This document shows positions 13,001-20,399 of a stretch of 64,000 nucleotides of DNA, piece by piece; the stretch's first letter is position 1, and each line of letters begins with the position of its first letter. The position numbers and the translations under genes were made by a program. Location: positions 2,811,246-2,875,245 of the forward strand of contig NC_088296.1 of assembly GCF_032854445.1 (NCBI RefSeq), in the 5' to 3' direction. This DNA is from Liolophura sinensis (lineage: Eukaryota; Mollusca; Polyplacophora; Chitonida; Chitonidae). Below the pieces are notes generated by a model, which saw only the letters and a list, made by a program, of their open reading frames with translations, had not been told where the DNA came from and ran no database searches.

Positions 13001-14654
13001 GTAGCCATATTTCACCGGTAACGTGTGACCATTTGCCGGCTATCACACTGTCGTCGCTGTTCTGGTTTTGCTCTCTGTGCAGTAGCCGTATTTCGCCGGT
13101 TACGTGTAACAATTTGCCAGCTATCACACTGTCGTCGCTGTTTGGGTTTTGCTCCCTGTGCTGTAAACGTATTTCACCGGTTACGTGTGACCATTTGGCA
13201 AACGTTATACTGTCGTCTCTGTTCTTATTTTGCTCTCTGTGCTGTAAGTTTTACAGCACAGAGAGCAACTACATTATGGGTATTCTAGTCTTTCATACAT
13301 TTATAGAGGGGTACTGGCGCTACTGAGACATCTACATTTGTATTGGACCTGCAAATTATCCACGGTCTACAAGTTTGGAATCTGAATTAGAGATTGTGCC
13401 TTAAACACTGACTATAATCCTTGCATGAAGGAAAACTGATGACTGCTTGTACGTTACATGTGCCAACTTTATTTACTAGGTATACACCTTAACGAGCTCG
13501 TGTTGTTTAGGAAAAGAATCCTGCGATTATCAAATCGCCCCCCCCCCCCCTCAATCATCTACGAGTGCTATACAAATGTAGGATTTAACGAGAACAGGAA
13601 AACATAGAAACGAAATCAGACTCAGCAGATCTCTAGACGTCAAAACCTATATTCTTATACCAGAGGTCAATCCAAATGGACGTTACTCAGCAGATCTCTA
13701 GACGTCAAAACCTATATTCTTATACCAGAGGTCAATCCAAATGGACGTTCTCGGCCAATCAAGTTCATTGAAAACTGCCTATGAAAATGCTTGATTTTAA
13801 AATTTTTTCACTGAATTAATCACAGTGCTGTAATTGTATTGACCATCGCAGACTGCTGACAGACCTTCGCACGTAATGCAGGAGAGGAAGCTAGCCTGAG
13901 CTGGACTTGAGCTCACAGTGACCGCATTTATAAGAGGCTGCTGGGTCATTGCGCTGCGTTAGAACGCCAACCGTTAGCTCAACAAGGCCCCCAAGACGAG
14001 TAGTCGGTAAAAGTTTATCAAGAAGACAATTCTCCTAATAAGTGACTTAAAGGTAAACTCAGTGAAATGAACGAGGAGTACGTTTACTCAGTTTATCCAG
14101 TAAATCATAGATAAAATATATCTGGTTTAGGTCTTTGATGTAAGATATGTATACTATATATCCAAAATGTGCAACTAGGCTGACTGCTCGATAATTTATA
14201 ACAAAAAATGATCACGGAAAGTAGTGAAGTAACAAAAACATCCAATATGAAAGAACTATGGTTCCATCAATACTGTATCTACGACGTAAAAGTAAAACTT
14301 TTGAAAGGGCTTTTAGCAGCCTCTAGTTTTAACGCTAAGATGAACACTAACACGGGTGTCAAACGTCCTCGGGCGCGAAAGACCTAATTATGAATATACT
14401 CAGACGCATTCTGCCAAGTTTTATTGTATAGGTTTATTTACTATATGTTTGTGTCATTTACATAATGCTGGCTAAATTTTATTTTGTGCTTAACATGATA
14501 TCTACTCAAGAAACGTTCACTTACACAGCGGTGGTCTGAGAACGTGGTGTATGGGTGGGGGAAAGTTTGGTTGAATTTAAATAAGCTACACACTTACCTG
14601 TGCACCCACCTGGCACACGGCCAACAACAACAACACATGTGCCAGCATACTCAT
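291..14654 (-). CDS. ITIH-like secreted VIT-VWA protein, 3'-partial (seven exons)
   Basis: Gene-level entry. Coding exons in transcript order: 14654-14598, 10718-10552, 9771-9658, 4510-4263, 3833-3667, 2625-2337, 1066-291. They sum to 1818 nt, 606 codons; every intron has GT-AG ends and compatible phase. The product starts with a 19-residue hydrophobic signal peptide, then a VIT domain (about 20-150), a linker strand region, and a VWA domain (about 273-455) whose MIDAS residues are all present: D278, S280, S282, T349 and D377. A Cys/His-rich and polyproline insert follows (about 515-560), then the ERLWVYLTIRQL block typical of ITIH proteins. Vertebrate relatives are secreted and bind hyaluronan; that role is inferred here only from family. 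The C-terminal ITIH domain and its cleavage/attachment site lie beyond position 1. The family call is firm; the exact start and function are less certain. Confidence 0.9.
437..480 (-). repeat. GC-rich trinucleotide tract encoding polyproline
   Basis: A GGC/GGG-type imperfect trinucleotide repeat inside a coding exon gives eleven prolines in frame. It stands out against the AT-rich background and is a likely site of length polymorphism. Confidence 0.85.
1410..1600 (-). mobile_element. tRNA-derived SINE, partial
   Basis: It starts with the 3'-end signature (ttggtgttttacgcc then caagaatatttcac) and runs through the central core to the T-loop-like segment (cttgaactcaca). It is the same family as the complete copy at 5375-5631, in reverse orientation. 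The tRNA-like head decays after about 1580. It lies in the intron between exons 6 and 7 of the ITIH-like gene. Confidence 0.8.
1830..2035 (-). mobile_element. tRNA-derived SINE, degenerate copy
   Basis: A second reverse-orientation copy in the same intron. It keeps ttggtgttttac, the core (catccgcaggct) and part of the head (ctcacagcgaccacattggt), with many substitutions and internal losses. It is clearly older than the copies at 5375 and 39479. Confidence 0.7.
2337..2625 (-). CDS. ITIH-like exon 6: first half of VWA domain
   Basis: The acceptor CTCAG ends at 2626 and the donor GGAG|GTAACA follows 2337. The exon begins in phase 0 with VSNGYFVHFFAP, the strongly conserved ITIH entry to the VWA fold. 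It then carries IVFVLDTSGSM, giving the DxSxS metal motif, followed by RGRKNLQLREAL and the ATPENVAKAKEF block. It ends with one base of a Gly codon that exon 7 completes to form GGTNIN. This is the most diagnostic exon of the gene. Confidence 0.93.
2690..3480. repeat. Degenerate minisatellite, about 58-bp unit
   Basis: Repeated variants of agaaacaaac..gtaa.tgg.tgag.gacaaatgaaat.attcac occur about every 55-60 bases. The best pair is at about 3235-3300 and 3340-3400. The array is split by a LINE fragment at 3036-3190. It fills the intron between exons 5 and 6 of the ITIH-like gene. Confidence 0.7.
3036..3190 (-). mobile_element. I/Jockey-like LINE fragment: C-terminal Cys/His region
   Basis: The reverse strand reads GHSRLTHNFI then SALECVGCDAQYGMKH and VDFGLVRQRFYTFD. 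This is the C-terminal CxxC..H zinc-knuckle-like end of RNase-H-bearing non-LTR retrotransposons. The same block recurs at 6240-6410, 28600-28760 and 63820-63950. The fragment has no coding capacity left and lies inside a minisatellite. Confidence 0.8.
3667..3833 (-). CDS. ITIH-like exon 5: linker between VIT and VWA
   Basis: The acceptor CCCTTAG ends at 3834 and the donor CTG|GTAGGT follows 3667. The first two bases complete an Asp codon begun by exon 4. The 167-nt exon encodes TNRFARIQSLSPSSAEVTF, PTRAQQQEYS and GVAGQFIVNYDVER, matching the ITIH segment just before the VWA domain. It ends in phase 0, so EGEIL joins directly to VSNGYF of exon 6. Confidence 0.9.
3893..3940 (-). mobile_element. 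SINE 3'-end fragment
   Basis: Only the terminal signature tgattagtgttttacgcc followed by ctcaagaat remains. It is too short to say more than that it belongs to the common SINE family of this window. Confidence 0.5.
4263..4510 (-). CDS. ITIH-like exon 4: end of VIT domain
   Basis: The acceptor TCCTCAAG ends at 4511 and the donor TCTG|GTACGT follows 4263. The exon enters in phase 2 and reads ARETNEFVITVNVASQSHV, TFNLTYQELLQRRLGLYEHV and IIPGQVVPDLRVQVFI. LTYQELLQRRLG.YE is a hallmark of VIT domains of ITIH proteins. A potential N-glycosylation site (NLT) is visible. It ends with one base of the Asp codon completed in exon 5. Confidence 0.92.
4555..4780 (-). repeat. Diverged member of the 81-bp repeat family
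   Basis: It contains gagagtaaatcagaaaagcgacgac, then gtgtgacag, then cctcttgacagtttacctca. This is the same order of blocks as the family at 30573-30730 and 57974-58110 and, reverse-complemented, the array at 12745-13267. The middle block is duplicated once (about 58 bp) at 4600-4715. Confidence 0.5.
4780..5362. other. ITIH-like intron 3, unannotated part
   Basis: No exon or repeat of a known type was recognised. A short stem (ccccgac / gtcgggg, about 4873-4894) and a GC-richer stretch to 5150 (gcgccctctagcgggg) are the only structure. AT-rich sequence follows. Confidence 0.5.
5363..5643 (+). mobile_element. Complete tRNA-derived SINE with 12-bp target-site duplication
   Basis: The element is 5375-5631. 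Its head has a perfect A box (tggctcagtcgg) and B box (agttcaagtcc), so it derives from a tRNA and could carry an RNA polymerase III promoter. The central core (ccggccgtaagtgggaaggtc through cctgcggatggtcgtggg) leads to the 3' signature (gtgaaatattcttgagtacggcgtaaaac) and an A-rich tail. Perfect 12-bp repeats (tcattcaagctg) flank it at 5363-5374 and 5632-5643, showing LINE-type retrotransposition. It is the reference copy for about 19 partial copies in this window. It sits in ITIH-like intron 3. Confidence 0.95.
5925..6790 (-). mobile_element. I/Jockey-like LINE, internally deleted 3' portion
   Basis: Reading the minus strand from 6790: the RT segment VGSTLSDLYKHEINLGMPQG and LSPTLYSIKINNLAK, then the catalytic YVDD box near 6605, then ERQLQLCLYQIEKWATEDGY. 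A jump follows to the C-terminal Cys/His region (6410-6240), a 3' untranslated part, and a short tail at about 5935. About 0.9 kb expected between RT and the C terminus is missing, and stops are frequent, so the copy is dead. It lies in ITIH-like intron 3. Confidence 0.8.
6805..7000 (-). mobile_element. Two SINE 3'-end fragments
   Basis: The 3' signature occurs at about 6820-6855 (diverged) and again at about 6940-6995 (gattggtgttttacgccg then tcaagaatatttcacttatacgacggcg). The second ends abruptly in unrelated sequence. Both are short relics. Confidence 0.6.
7001..9150. other. ITIH-like intron 3, no further features recognised
   Basis: AT-rich non-coding sequence with poly-T runs near 8600-8640. 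Short open frames (for example 7432-7686 and 8323-8598) show no family motif and no splice support, so I do not call them genes. Confidence 0.5.
9155..9310 (-). mobile_element. tRNA-derived SINE, partial
   Basis: Reverse-orientation copy from the 3' signature (cattggtgttttacgcc) through the core (ccatgcgcagattgctggcagaccttccc) to the start of the head (acggccggagaggaag), where it is truncated. Located in ITIH-like intron 3. Confidence 0.8.
9658..9771 (-). CDS. ITIH-like exon 3: middle of VIT domain
   Basis: The acceptor TTTCAG ends at 9772 and the donor ACAAG|GTAAAT follows 9658. Length 114 nt. The first base completes a Met codon from exon 2. The exon then encodes LIGGVVYPGTVKEKSRANKQ and FNDAVRRGESAGKVAAT. 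YPG.VKEK and the AV..G.SAG.V run are the classic VIT signature of ITIH proteins. The last two bases join the first base of exon 4 to make Ser. Confidence 0.93.
9868..10112. mobile_element. Candidate MITE with imperfect terminal inverted repeats
   Basis: The left end has ttaattttaacagaaagcct. The right end, read in reverse complement, has attaaacttaacagaaagcct, with ttaacagaaagcct identical. The roughly 240-bp interior is AT-rich and non-coding. A relative of the left end occurs at 11612-11690, so the sequence is dispersed. A target-site duplication was not settled by eye, hence moderate confidence. Confidence 0.4.
10113..10551. other. ITIH-like intron 2 remainder
   Basis: No exon, repeat family or RNA gene recognised. 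Confidence 0.5.
10552..10718 (-). CDS. ITIH-like exon 2: start of VIT domain
   Basis: The acceptor TTCTTCAG ends at 10719 and the donor CCAT|GTAAGT follows 10552. Length 167 nt. It follows the signal peptide in phase 0 and reads SNSDITIDSLHIRSDIRHRF, then ETRVTSRISNTADIAQDATF and DVRLPDDAFISGHSM. This matches the N-terminal strands of VIT domains (I..L.V.S.I..RFA.T.V.S...N....A....F...LP..AFIS). The last two bases and one base of exon 3 encode Met. Confidence 0.93.
11175..11245 (+). other. tRNA-like segment, possible SINE head
   Basis: A T-arm-like stretch (caggatcgaatcctg: stem cagga/tcctg with a B-box-like loop) follows gtctagccctgataaataaggtcg. No complete cloverleaf could be drawn, so it is more likely a decayed SINE head than a tRNA gene. 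Confidence 0.25.
11505..12080. repeat. Degenerate minisatellite, about 22-bp unit
   Basis: Loose repeats of the form acagttt.gtcagagaa..tag occur through this stretch, e.g. near 11525, 11580, 11850, 11925, 11975 and 12010. Units are strongly diverged and gapped. The open frame 11825-12154 on the minus strand is only this repeat read through. Confidence 0.5.
12745..13267. repeat. 81-bp tandem array ending in a 17-bp-arm palindrome
   Basis: About six units. The anchor agcc(g/a)tattt recurs at 12841, 12922, 13003 and 13084, exactly 81 bases apart, with a variant at 13165. The unit contains caccggttacgtgtgacc, a ctatcacactgtcgtcgctg block and ggttttgctctctgtgctg. The right end is a near-perfect hairpin: 13231-13247 and 13251-13267 are exact inverse complements with a 3-nt loop. 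Because 81 is a multiple of three, open frames run through on both strands; these are artefacts. Confidence 0.92.
13536..13550. repeat. Poly-C tract
   Basis: An uninterrupted run of C within AT-rich intron; a similar run occurs at about 62327-62341. Confidence 0.85.
13620..13749. repeat. Exact 65-bp tandem duplication
   Basis: The unit 13620-13684 (beginning actcagcagatctctagacg) is repeated without change at 13685-13749. No divergence is visible, so the duplication is recent or an assembly artefact. Confidence 0.95.
13845..14003 (-). mobile_element. tRNA-derived SINE, head and part of core
   Basis: Reverse-orientation copy with the core (tgctgacagaccttc) and the tRNA-like head (ggacttgagctcacagtgaccgc through gctgggtcattgcgctgcgt to aaggcccc). 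The 3' half is missing. Confidence 0.7.
14598..14654 (-). CDS. ITIH-like exon 1: start codon and signal peptide
   Basis: ATG at 14654-14652 opens MSMLAHVLLLLAVCQVGA followed by Gln, ending at CAG|GTAAGT. This is a textbook 19-residue secretion signal with a leucine-rich core, and phase 0 joins it to exon 2. The frame is closed upstream by a TAG seven to eight codons before the ATG, supporting this start; the second Met two codons later is an alternative. A possible acceptor (TTTCAG) 20-25 bases upstream suggests a separate 5' untranslated exon. The exon was found by reasoning from the missing N terminus. Confidence 0.8.
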
Positions 14655-15120
14655 GACTGGCTGGTGTGTACTCCTGAAATCCTATGTGTCTCAAGGACAT
14701 TCTACCCCTGCTAAAAGCATCAGTTATCAACCACAACATATTGACGTCAGACTTCCTTGTAATCCCATACAGACCAATCAAGATATCACTATTGTTTGCA
14801 TGATTTCCTGCTTTATTTAAAAATGTTAAAGAATCTCAGGTGCATTGCCTCTAGGGACTTCTTTTAATTCGTAATTTTCACAAATTCTGACATAGGGTTA
14901 TGAGGATTTATGTTGTTGCCCTTAAAACAATTTTACGCCCCATTAAACCTTAAACTCGTTCAGCGTGAAACAATAAAAAAAATATTTAAAAAATTGTATT
15001 TTCTTATATAGGCCTAAAATGTACCCTAATATATATAATAGGAATATTTATATAGAAATCCCGAGCTATGTTTAACTTCAAATATATTAATTTAGCGATT
15101 TACTAGACGTGTTCTATACT
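14655..15120. other. Upstream of the ITIH-like start
   Basis: AT-rich. No TATA box, initiator or CpG-rich promoter can be assigned with confidence; a 5' untranslated exon and the promoter may lie here or further right. Confidence 0.4.
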
Positions 15121-15129
15121 TTCTGCACT

Positions 15130-15210
15130 GTACAATTTCAGGTGTTTACTCGGCAAAAGCCTCCCTGCAAGAACGAGAGTTCAAATCCGTACACGGGCAT
15201 GAGGTAGACT
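15130..15210 (+). other. tRNA-like segment, possible SINE head
   Basis: A B-box-like agttcaaatcc sits in gcaagaacgagagttcaaatccgt followed by acacgggcatgaggtagac, the context usual for tRNA-derived SINE heads. No A box was settled and no 3' core follows. Confidence 0.25.
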
Positions 15211-15414
15211 TTATATTCTTTAATTTTTCTTAAAATTAATCCTTTACTTCTTTCAAGAGGATTTCTTACAGCCGCACGACCACTAAGAGGCTCTCTTCAA
15301 CATATTAACCAACAAATTGTGTGTATATAGGTATATACATAGACGTACAAACATAGTTAAAAACGTTCAAGGTTGATTATATATGTACTGATATCTTAAG
15401 GATGAGACAACTGT

Positions 15415-15531
15415 ACGCCCAAAACACGAGTGAGTGAGTGAGTGAAAGTTTTAACGTCGCTTTCAACAATATTTCCGTTTTATCGCGACAATAAAACGTC
15501 AAATAGTCGATCTACTACACGCCCAAAACAC
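15415..15531 (-). mobile_element. Very short retroinsertion with 13-bp target-site duplication
   Basis: A 91-bp insert (15428-15518) is flanked by perfect copies of acgcccaaaacac at 15415-15427 and 15519-15531. The insert begins with a (TGAG)n run, i.e. a (CTCA)n tail on the minus strand, followed by ttttaacgtcgctttcaacaat. It is a severely 5'-truncated LINE or SINE 3' end. Confidence 0.8.
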
Positions 15532-15559
15532 AGATATATACAATAATAATACACAGATA

Positions 15560-17725
15560 ATCAGATAACTACTGTCAGTAAGTTAGCAACTGCCTTTACA
15601 GGGATATAGTGATGAAGTAAGATACATTTAGTGGGCCATGACAGCAATTTCATTATTATCACGATCACAATTACAATTACCATTACCATGGTCGGACAAT
15701 CTACTTGCATCACTAACAAATGTGTGGACACATTTGAAAACAAGATTATTATCCATGAAATTTAAATTTTTAGAGCCAAACTAAAGTATTTTACACATAT
15801 ATTTTGAACAATCGGGTACGAAAACGGAATAATTTACACCGGGGGAAATAATTTGGGATAGAGTATTGCGCATGTGCTTCCATTGTGGGGCAAATTGAGG
15901 TCAATGGAAGAAATAATGATCAGTGTTTTCCTGCAGATTATTACAAAAAGAGTCAGTAGTATTTTCATCAAGGTTAAATTATAAGGATATAAGGATAGTA
16001 AGTCATGTGAAGTAGAACATGGTAGAGTTATAAATGGTTCAAGTTAATGGTTTAATCATGAGTAGTTCACGGAAACAATGAGGATTTATATAAATTGAGC
16101 CGGCATCTAAATCAGCGTAAATTTTCTGCATGCATTGATTTCTGTAATTGGCCTTAATGGTAATAGAAAATGTAGATCAGGCGGGGAGAGTTCATTTACA
16201 ATTGCCTACGCCGAAAATATAGTGGCGTCCGGTTAAGCTCAGTAAGAAAAGCCTTCATGGATGTTCAACGAAGTCCACCTGTACACAGCAAAGCTGCACA
16301 ACGTTGGATGTTTCCGAGTTTTAAAGACAGTGCTATACTACAGTTGCCACATAAGATATCACCAATCTCTATTGTCAATTGTCGGAATTTGAGATCCCGT
16401 GACTATCCCGTGAAAGATTACAGGGTTTAGATAGATAAGATACTATAGTTTCAGCTGAAGTTTTGAGCATTAAATTTTTAATTCCATCAGTGCCAGAGGT
16501 TTTTCTGATATTTGTAGAGGAAAGCATTAACTTCCTTTTCACACGTTTGTAAATGGTTAAGTCGTACATCGGCAAGATAAATCAGCGGTTAAGACTGGTA
16601 CCTGATGGAAACGTTGAATAACTTGTGAAGAATTTACCGAATTCATTAGCTTTGTTAATATCATTCGTTACATTTAGACCTTAGGAGAGATTTCAATACA
16701 GACTAATATGCCTTGGCATCTAAATTTGAACTCGAAAACCTTCTTTTTTTAAATTTTTTCGCTATATCTTAATATCGCATTTCTCTTTGCGATATTGGCT
16801 TCCCTCGTTGATAAATAAAATCGAAATATATCCTCTGCCGACATAGTTCTCTTACAGTTCTTTAAACTTCTATTTCTAATTCTTAATTTATACCGAAAAT
16901 TGTTTGTTATGCATGGTTTATCCATTAGACGTGTAGTGACTTGTTTATTTGGTACTGATTCAGAACAACATGATAGAAACAGATTGCCCCAGACATAGAG
17001 TTTATCATCAGTATCGTCACATGCGGCTTCCCAAGCTGTTCAAAGGTGTATATATTGAAGTAGTATTAAATTTTGCACAATTAAGATCCCATCCGTCTCT
17101 TGTGTACGCTTTTGGTTTGCCATTTACTGGAATAGTTGGGAACCAATACACCGAACAATAGTCAAGATCAGCCATTGGTGAGGCTAGTCCATGTTAGTCA
17201 CGTAGGCCTCTACCCGATACTGTCTGTAATTATTAAGTCTAAAATATATGAAATTCCATCAATATATATTGTCGGTTCATTTATTCATTAAAATAAATTT
17301 TGCCTGTAATAATATCAAACAATTTCATTTTTAACTCACTCTTATCGTGATAGTTAGACCAGTCCACAAATCTCTCGTTAAAATCACCCATAATCAATGG
17401 AGCGTCTGGATTTTCTGACATAGCCGATGCAAGACTGTTATCTAAGTTAACAAAGGAAGAAATCAACGACTGTTTTACTGATATCAACAACACTTCATTT
17501 TCATTTAGGTCTAGGTCAGATCTAGCCGTAGCACTGATAGAAATCTACTTTCCATAAAGTAGTCATTTATGTTAACGGTTTAACGGTTAGGTTAACTAAG
17601 CCAGGTTTCGGATACACAGATAATATCATAATTACATTGATTACATAACAAGGTGTAAACCTCATCCAGTTTAGAATATTAGGAGAGGTTGTCATTGTTT
17701 TGAGCAAGTACACTACGAGCATTAA
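15560..17725 (-). mobile_element. CR1/L2-like non-LTR retrotransposon, decayed
   Basis: On the minus strand, in order: endonuclease start (HFNARSVLAQNNDNL, then CNYDIICVSETWL, near 17725-17600); endonuclease core (NPDAPLIMGDFNERFVDW, about 17440-17360); the linker with DKPCITNNFRYKLRIRNRSL (about 16930-16840); RT entry (TSGTDGIKNLMLK, about 16500-16460); post-RT (IQRCAALLCTGG, about 16290); and the terminal Cys/His block (QENTDHYFFH, then PQFAPQWKHMRNTL, about 15960-15850). The RT palm with its FADD-type box is deleted and stops are scattered, so the copy is inactive. The family is assigned by motif order only. Confidence 0.75.
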
Positions 17726-17865
17726 AATGGTAAATTTTTAAATTATGTTGATAGAGTTGGATTCGAGCGTATGTCACCATATCTAAGTAATAGGGTCATG
17801 CTTGTAATTAACGAATAATGTTAATTACTTGATGTAAACTGAATGGGTATAATACAAAGACCAAG

Positions 17866-18424
17866 ACACGAACTCGTATCTATACTTACACGACAAACTC
17901 CTATCAATCAACTTGAGTCTATACTTACGCAACAAACTCCTATCAATGAACTTGAATCTATACTTACACAGCAAACTCCTATCAATGAACTTGAGTCTAT
18001 ACTTACACAGCAAACTCCTATCAATGAACTTGAATCTATACTTACACAGCAAACTCCTATCAATGAACTCGAATCTATACTTATCTATAACTCCTACAAA
18101 TGATCTTTTATCTATACTTACACAGCAAACTCCTATCAATGAACTTGAATCTATACTTACACAACAAACCCCTATAAATGAACTTGAATCTATACTTACA
18201 CTGCAAACTCCTACAAATGAACTCGAGTCTATACTTACACAGCAAACTCATATGAAAGAACTTGAATCTATACTTACACTGCAAACTCCTACAAATGAAC
18301 TCGAGTCTACACTTACACAGCAAACTCCTACAAATGAACTCGAGTCTATACTTACACAGCAAACTCCTATCAATGAACTTGAATCTATACTTACACAACA
18401 AACTCCTATTAATGAACTTAAGTA
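17866..18424. repeat. 39-bp minisatellite with protein-like open frame
   Basis: About 14 units of ctatacttacacagcaaact plus cctatcaatgaacttgaat. The period of 39 is thirteen codons, so a frame (ESILTQQTPINEL per unit) stays open on the plus strand across the array, with other frames also open. No start context, splice sites or flanking coding sequence support a gene. Confidence 0.93.
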
Positions 18425-20120
18425 AATTAATCATAAAAAAAATTTTCTTTACAATACAAACAATTATTCTAAGCCTCTACTGCCATTCTATACCGATCTA
18501 AGTAACCCTTAATGTATATAGGGATAAGTACATGAAGGAGGCACATGTTCGAAAGTTTTCATCGTTTAATGAACTGCTGGAGACAGAATAAACAATATAT
18601 AAGGTATTTAGTTTCTATGTTGTCAAAATGGAGAATATGAACAAAGAGATCTGTAAAAAGACATACACAATCAGCATATACAAAAGTAGATAAAATTTAA
18701 TACTATTTATATCCATTAGGCAAAGGGGTATAGTTGCGCCCATACAGTAGCTCACAGCTGTATCCAGAGCCAGAGCCAAAGACAGGTGTGTACAGTTGTT
18801 AGGTTGCGCAAACTCTGTGTCTTCAGGGGCCGTCAAAAGAGGTGCCTCATGATGGTGTTGGTTGGTATCAGTGTCACCTCGCTCCTTTCGTGAAAACAAA
18901 AATGTATAAAGGACAAAATAGAGAAAAAAGGCACGAACTTTACTAAGAGCCAGATGACTGGCTTTTCGTGTGCGTGACGTGCGGGATGCCGTCCCTATCC
19001 AGCTGTATAACAGGGTATATCAGAGGATGCCGAATCCTGCTGTATAACAGGATATCCTGCTGTATAACAGGGTATATCAGAGGAGTACTCAACAGGCTGA
19101 TCGCATGACGACGTCTACACCTGCACGCACTGCGCACTTCTGAGCTTAAACTGGGGTCAGACTTGTTTTCAAGATGGCGGAAGGTGTGTCATTACCTGCA
19201 TACTGCCTTACTCGGAATATAGATGTGCTGTGTGTAAAAAAGTGATGAGAGAAGCTCAGAAGACATGGATTACATGTGGAAACCAGAGAGCACTGATAAG
19301 CCAGAAGTGAAAACTGGGGGCTAGGCATTGTCCTACAGCAACACTCCCAGACATTCGTCATCTATAAGTTCACATTCTGTGTCCAGATGACAATGACTCT
19401 GGATAAAAATCGAAGTACCGCCAAAAAAAATAGCGCATGCAGACCCTCAAATGGTCTCTGTCTTGCCCATAAAGTTTCAGGAAAATACAAAATGCTCTCT
19501 TAAAAGATAAATGCTACACTTAACACCGCAAAGATCAGGAGGTTTGACTGTACAAGGGTTACCTGTATCCGACCTGTTTTATTACGTGTTAATGTTTTAA
19601 CACTTTTTATAGGTATTAACATTCCCTCTCCTTTAAAATTGCTAACTTCTGTAAAACTCTGTTCTAACAGTTGGTTCAAGGTATTGATTAGCCGACTTTG
19701 TCATTGGAGTTGTGATGTGAACACTCCCACAAGCGGTAACACATGAATACTTTATAAAAGTGGTCAGATAAACTCTTGTGTGCTGTGATTTTTACAGTGT
19801 TAAATGTAAGTATATAGTTTTTAGAGTGAGGACGTGCTACATGTCTCCACGATTCGGGGCACAGGATTTCATTAACGTTCATTACATACAGTAAGTCAAC
19901 TGACCATGAGATGAGAGAGGGTATAGTTCACAAAAGGCTCCAAGCCCAAGTTATCACTCTTTATGAACGAAAGGATAAATATGCAAAACAATTTTGACCT
20001 GGTCTCATAATTTTTTTCCAAGAAGTATATAGCAGAAAAGGCGCACCGGAATATCGGTAGGATTAGACCTTACAGGGCCTAGTCGGTTCTTGGAAACTCA
20101 CCAGGAGTTGTACCGGGTGT
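18425..20120. other. Intergenic stretch without recognised genes
   Basis: AT-rich. A small duplication of ctgtataacagg(g/a)tat units occurs at about 19000-19085. Short open frames here have no family motif. Confidence 0.5.
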
Positions 20121-20122
20121 AT

Positions 20123-20399
20123 CTTGAAATGCTTTATTTATTTACTTATTTATTTATTTATTTGGTGTTTTACGCCGTACTCAAGAATATTTCACTTATG
20201 TGACGGCGGCCAGCATTAGGATGGGAGGAGACCGGGCACAGCCCGGGGGAAAACGACGACCATCCGCAGGTTGCTGACAGACTTTTCTACTTACGACCGG
20301 AGAGGAAGCCAGCATAAGCTGGACTTGAACTCACAGCGACCGCATTGGTGAGAGGTTTCTGGGTCATTACGCTGTGCTAGTGCGACTTGAAATGCTTTA
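20123..20399 (-). mobile_element. tRNA-derived SINE, 5'-truncated, with 14-bp target-site duplication
   Basis: Flanked by cttgaaatgcttta at 20123-20136 and 20386-20399. The element begins with a (TTTA)n tail (plus-strand view), then ggtgttttacgccgtactcaagaatatttcac, the core, and part of the head. It stops before the A box, the 5' truncation expected from incomplete reverse transcription. Confidence 0.92.

Larger units (their letters stand above)
10719..14597. other. ITIH-like intron 1 (3.9 kb)
   Basis: Separates the signal-peptide exon from the VIT exons. It holds a degenerate 22-bp minisatellite, the 81-bp array, an exact 65-bp duplication and a SINE relic, listed separately. No further coding segment was seen in it. 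Confidence 0.7.

Noticed and set aside
12952-13326. A 124-codon open frame with regular Cys-containing repeats, and its minus-strand counterpart
   Set aside because: Product of the 81-bp array, whose period is a multiple of three; adjacent units carry changes with no codon bias.
14521-14781. An 86-codon minus-strand open frame over the ITIH-like first exon
   Set aside because: Wrong frame; the correct one gives the signal peptide and ends at a donor site in phase with exon 2.
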